Positions 61,701 through 64,000 of a stretch of DNA of 64,000 nucleotides are shown piece by piece. Below the pieces are notes generated by a model. That model did no database searches and was not told the DNA's origin. It worked only from the letters and a program-made list of their open reading frames with translations. The stretch lies in the NCBI RefSeq assembly GCF_030997045.1, contig NZ_CP116899.1, positions 3,496,001 to 3,560,000 of the forward strand. Reading direction: 5' to 3'. The translations under genes were made by a program, and so were the position numbers. The first letter of the stretch is position 1; each line of letters opens with the position of its first letter. This DNA is from Microbulbifer sp. TB1203. GTDB lineage: Bacteria > Pseudomonadota > Gammaproteobacteria > Pseudomonadales > Cellvibrionaceae.

Positions 61701-62102
61701 CGCTTGCATTGCCCGGTCGTGAAGGGTAGGTATTCCTAAAGGGCGGCGTTTGCCGTTCTTTTTCGGAATATAGATCCTGCGCAGCGGTTGCGCTCGATAA
61801 CCGGCTGTCCTTAGTTTTTGCGCCGCACGCCAGTATTGACCCGGTGACGTCCAGAGCACCCCGTCAACACCCGCTGTGCGGCTTCCTTTATTGGATATGA
61901 CCCGTTTAACAGCCAATACTTTCGCTGCAAACGAGCGCGATAACAGGTGTTGCAGAGCGCGAGCTCTACCCCACCGCTGTTCGCGTATAGATTTTGCGAT
62001 ACGCACTTGCAGTCGATAAACGTGCTTTTCCACTTCCGGCCAGTCAATCGCCAGCCATCGTTGGGCATCGCTTGAAGGTGCACCAGCTTTTTCAGCCATC
62101 AT
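58738..62102 (-). CDS. Reverse transcriptase/maturase of the second host intron, split by nested intron
   Basis: The coding sequence is 62102-61286 joined to 59417-58738: 1497 nt, 498 residues, in frame. Start ATG 62102 has GAAGGAAGG upstream. The N-terminus (PEVEKHVYRLQVRIAKSIREQRW ... VLAVKRVISNKGSRTAGVDG) is the RVT_N extension of the ML/CL lineages. RT motifs: YIPKKNGKRRPLGIPTLHDRAMQAL, YGFREKRSLHDA, LEADIKACFDRISH, GTPQGGIISPILCNMALDGLE, VIRYADD, then after the join FIITGKSPAALEEEV and the maturase domain. A complete HNH motif is not seen in the tail. The break is again one base after the second YADD Asp codon. Confidence 0.88.
59458..59491 (-). ncRNA. Domain V of nested intron, copy 2
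   Basis: Same 34-nt hairpin as at 54001-54034. Confidence 0.88.
59495..60739 (-). CDS. Reverse transcriptase/maturase of nested intron, copy 2
   Basis: 414 residues, identical in translation to the copy at 54038-55282: full RT domain with intact YADD and X domain, no endonuclease. Both proteins are complete, so either copy could support splicing of both. Because a working maturase is needed to rebuild the split host RTs, the host introns may now depend on this protein. Confidence 0.95.
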   Translation of the reverse strand: MNQAKSFPITKRQVWEAYKRVKANKGGEGVDGQTLEMFEEKLEGNLYKLWNRLASGSYIPPPVKRVEIPKADGGVRPLGIPTVADRVAQMVVKQALEPDLERHFHPDSYGYRPGKSARQAIGQARKRCWRNDWVVDLDIRGFFDNIDHELLMRAVRHHTQDKWVLLYIERWLTAPVQLNGGALQERTKGTPQGGVVSPLLANLFLHHTFDAWMQRHYPSIPFERYADDSVCHCRTRKQAEHLKNALEQRFADCGLELHPEKTKIVYCKDDDRRLDYPATSFDFLGYTFRPRRSKNRKGKFFINFSPAISNKAAKAIRQEVRSWKLHLRSDKSLEDLARMFNAVIRGWINYYSAFYKSALYTTLRRIDRRLVIWATRKFKRLRGHRRRATHWLERIARRQPGLFAHWRLLHGQAG

Positions 62103-62748
62103 TTGCCTTCCTTCATAAAATCCATTCTGCAAATTCTCTCGCAACAAAGCACCGAGGGGACGTCTGCTCACTTTCGTGCCGGACAAATCTTGAATCCGTA
62201 TATTCTCCATTACAGAAAATCATTCGCTTTTTCCCCCATCTCATGGACGCAGAGTCTCCGGCTCCATCACTGGCTACCTTCTTCCTCCGTGAAGGCTCTA
62301 CGACATTGCCATGTTCTGCATAAATACCTTAACGAGCGAGTTAGATGGAATCTGTATCCCGGCAATGCGGTGTCTACGCGCAACCCACGTTATCAAGGTT
62401 ACGACCGAGATTGCTTACCGTTTTGGTGACTGCCTATCAGTGTCTTTGGCAGATCTGGCGTCTCACGGGACGTCAACGATTCTTCACATATGTTCATCAT
62501 GTCACTCCATCCTAGCCCCCGACCGCCTGACACTGGCAGTTCCGATTCCCCTCACGGTTCCTCTTAACAGGGTTCATTGTCCCCAGCGCTTCATACCAAA
62601 TCCGTTTCGCATGGTGGGTAGGATACTGGTGGTAGAACACCAGGTTGCGCTTTCGAAAACTTTTCTGTTGAATTCGCCAGTAGTGCACGAACTCGTCAAC
62701 TGCGAAAAACCTCGAATTACAACATATATTTATGCAACTTCATGTCGC

Positions 62749-62805
62749 AAATAACGCCCCCAGCACGCGCAGCGTTAGCTGTCGCTGTGCCTGGGATCGT
62801 TAAGT
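62749..62805 (-). other. attC recombination site
   Basis: AAATAAC and GTTAAGT ends; short (57 bp) with arms CCCCCAGCACGCGCAG and CTGTGCCTGGG. Confidence 0.78.
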
Positions 62806-63242
62806 GTTCTGTCCTTGTTCAACTTTGATGCCGGTTGTTTTTCTGCATTAGACAGCTGACGTAATTCTATTGCTTTCAGCTGATCTTGAAGATTGGCAAC
62901 TTTTGAATCTGACACAAATACTCTGTAACCAAGCGCTATGGCTAAAATTAAAACAGAAAAAAAGGAAAGAAAGAACATCCTGTTGTTGTGCTGATAGTCA
63001 ATCTTTTCCTTTATAAGCTGGGACACATTAGAGTGCGCCTGCTGCCATTGGTTAAAAACCAAGCTGCAAAATTGTGGCTGCTCGCCTTTCCATGGATTTT
63101 CTTCTTTTGGGATGTACTTCGTAAGCACTTCTAGAAACTCTTTAAGTTCATTTTCTGATGCGGAAAGCAAATCATGATGAAACGCATACAAAAGGACTTC
63201 TCCGCGTTGCTTCATTGATTCATCATATTTAAATTTTTTCAC
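62775..63242 (-). CDS. Cassette-encoded single-pass membrane protein
   Basis: 155 residues. The cytoplasmic N-terminal half (KQRGEVLLYAFHHDLLSASENELKEFLEVL) is helical, one membrane helix (FFLSFFSVLILAIALGYRVFV) lies near residues 89-109, and a short coiled coil (VANLQDQLKAIELRQL) follows. No family recognised. The gene ends inside its attC. Confidence 0.72.
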   Translation of the reverse strand: MKKFKYDESMKQRGEVLLYAFHHDLLSASENELKEFLEVLTKYIPKEENPWKGEQPQFCSLVFNQWQQAHSNVSQLIKEKIDYQHNNRMFFLSFFSVLILAIALGYRVFVSDSKVANLQDQLKAIELRQLSNAEKQPASKLNKDRTLNDPRHSDS

Positions 63243-63259
63243 AAAACTCCCTTAGTGAC

Positions 63260-63376
63260 ACTTAACGCCGCGATCAGACGCGGCTACGTTTGTGCGCTTT
63301 TTGCGCAATAATGGGAGCGTAGCGGCCGCGCAAAAAGTGCACAAATTTAGCCGTCGGCTGCATCGCTTGGTTAGCA
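63260..63376 (-). other. attC recombination site
   Basis: ACTTAAC and GTTAGCA ends, about 117 bp, long arms GTTTGTGCGCTTTTTGCGC and GCGCAAAAAGTGCACAAAT; same family as the sites at 48831 and 51173. Confidence 0.85.
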
Positions 63377-64000
63377 TTAATACGGAGGATAAAATGACCA
63401 GCTTGCTCTGAATCCATGGTCCGATTCTCGCTCACACCTCCGTAAAATATTGCCGATCCACTGGCCAAATTCGACTTTCATAGAGTGTAACGCAATGAGA
63501 ATGCAAAGGTTCAATAGCGTTCCACCTATAGTTTGGAAATTTGAACTGCCGTGGAGCGACTGGTTTCTCCATTCGTAAATCAAATCAAATGGGTCGCTAC
63601 TGGAATCTAAAGAACTAATGTGCGCCCTAAACTCATCGAGATTAGTCTTCAGCTCTTTGTCAGCCACCTTCTCATATAGTAAGAACAGTTCATCTCTGAT
63701 GCTTGAACACAGTGAACTTACCTTATATGTTCTAGGTTTTTTTGCTCGGTTCATGACTTGGAACTGTTTTTTAACCGACCCATCCATACGGAGATATTCA
63801 GAGCACGTCTTCTTAAGAATGGCCTCCAACATGGGAAATGAAACGTAAGCCAAAATTAGCGATGAATCCTGCAAGAAATATCGTGCATTGTGTGGGAGCT
63901 GCTGCTCTACCTCACTTTGCTTCATATGCTCTTCTGGACTCGCTGCCGGTTTCCTGCAATGAGTCAAGGATGCTCTAATACACGCTTCAAACAGCGATTT
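63377..64000 (-). CDS. Cassette-encoded HEPN-like hypothetical protein (5' end beyond window)
   Basis: The frame is open to the right edge, so the start may lie outside; a TTG at 63967 and ATG 63925 are internal options. At least 207 residues, mostly helical. EWRNQSLHG fits the R-x4-H signature of HEPN RNases, and the surrounding helices (FPMLEAILKKTCSEYLRM, GTLLNLCILIALHSM) fit a HEPN bundle. HEPN proteins are common in toxin-antitoxin and phage defence. This assignment rests on one short motif. Confidence 0.6.
   Translation of the reverse strand, partial: KSLFEACIRASLTHCRKPAASPEEHMKQSEVEQQLPHNARYFLQDSSLILAYVSFPMLEAILKKTCSEYLRMDGSVKKQFQVMNRAKKPRTYKVSSLCSSIRDELFLLYEKVADKELKTNLDEFRAHISSLDSSSDPFDLIYEWRNQSLHGSSNFQTIGGTLLNLCILIALHSMKVEFGQWIGNILRRCERESDHGFRASWSFYPPY

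Larger units (their letters stand above)
58612..62748 (-). mobile_element. Second host group II intron (RVT-N-containing lineage), interrupted by nested intron
   Basis: Domain V is at 58647-58680 and a domain VI hairpin with a bulged A ends near 58612. The protein starts at 62102. The 5' end is not resolved: no clear GTGYG was found between 62103 and the attC at 62749. 62211-62748 holds ribozyme or cassette leader sequence and no credible gene. Excluding the nested 1868-nt intron it is at most about 2.27 kb. Confidence 0.75.

Noticed and set aside
61020..62210. 396-residue minus-strand reading frame
   Set aside because: Same artefact at the second nested copy; the start was moved to 62102 on ribosome-site grounds and the product joined to 59417-58738.
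62311..62754. 147-residue plus-strand reading frame
   Set aside because: It is antisense to intron 5' sequence, has no ribosome site and opposes all cassette genes.
1..64000. tRNA and rRNA genes
   Set aside because: No cloverleaf with a T-arm GTTCGA-type motif and no rRNA signature sequence was recognised on either strand by eye.

Overview
The window looks like a chromosome segment of a GC-rich marine or soil gammaproteobacterium, probably near the Cellvibrionales/Microbulbifer group. This is inferred from its TonB-receptor-rich content, a tyrosine-catabolism pair, a MoxR/BatA-type operon and a sedentary integron; no rRNA or tRNA gene fixes the taxonomy.

The first 31 kb is ordinary chromosome with accessory patches. 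At 1-5.4 kb are a DUF6880-like protein, an Rrf2 regulator with a methyltransferase, a winged-helix/nucleotidyltransferase pair that looks like a toxin-antitoxin system, and a DUF885 hydrolase. At 5.6-7.8 kb an XRE regulator faces a hipBA toxin-antitoxin pair across a strong double operator. From 7.8 to 20.2 kb a tyrosine-degradation set (fumarylacetoacetase-like gene, VOC protein, hpd) brackets an outer-membrane uptake block: two TonB-dependent receptors, an ECF sigma factor, FecR and a flavin-dependent halogenase. The fumarylacetoacetase promoter carries a scar of the VOC gene and shares a regulatory module with hpd. Then come a lipoprotein, a Ca/Na antiporter, cbpAM, an FG-GAP lipoprotein, a relic of a yqiJ-yqiK (flotillin) locus and nadV.

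At 27.3-31.1 kb an acyltransferase and a CIA30-like secreted protein diverge from a large ECF sigma factor with a membrane and glycine-repeat C-terminus. From 31.3 to 43.9 kb nine co-directional genes form one probable operon: two Tat-exported TldD proteases flanking a signal-less TldE/PmbA-like protein, a Tat-exported DUF4159 protein, MoxR, DUF58, BatA-like and two large membrane proteins. A 7TM sensor kinase and LuxR-type regulator follow.

From about 48.2 kb to the right edge lies a chromosomal integron cassette array. All cassette genes are on the minus strand and are separated by attC sites; no integrase gene is present, so it should lie to the right of the window. The array is riddled with mobile elements aimed at attC: an IS1182-like element, a MITE derived from it at the same attC position, and a group IIC-attC-type intron in an attC core. 

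The most striking structure is a pair of nested group II introns (twintrons). Two nearly identical 1868-nt introns (53962-55829 and 59418-61285) sit at exactly the same place, one nucleotide after the YADD active-site codons, inside the reverse transcriptase genes of two unrelated group II introns. Removing them restores both host reading frames exactly (429 and 498 codons). The intron's predicted EBS1 loop pairs with the GACGACT of both targets, while its own YADD is written with different synonymous codons. It therefore appears to use the catalytic motif of other retroelements as its homing site.
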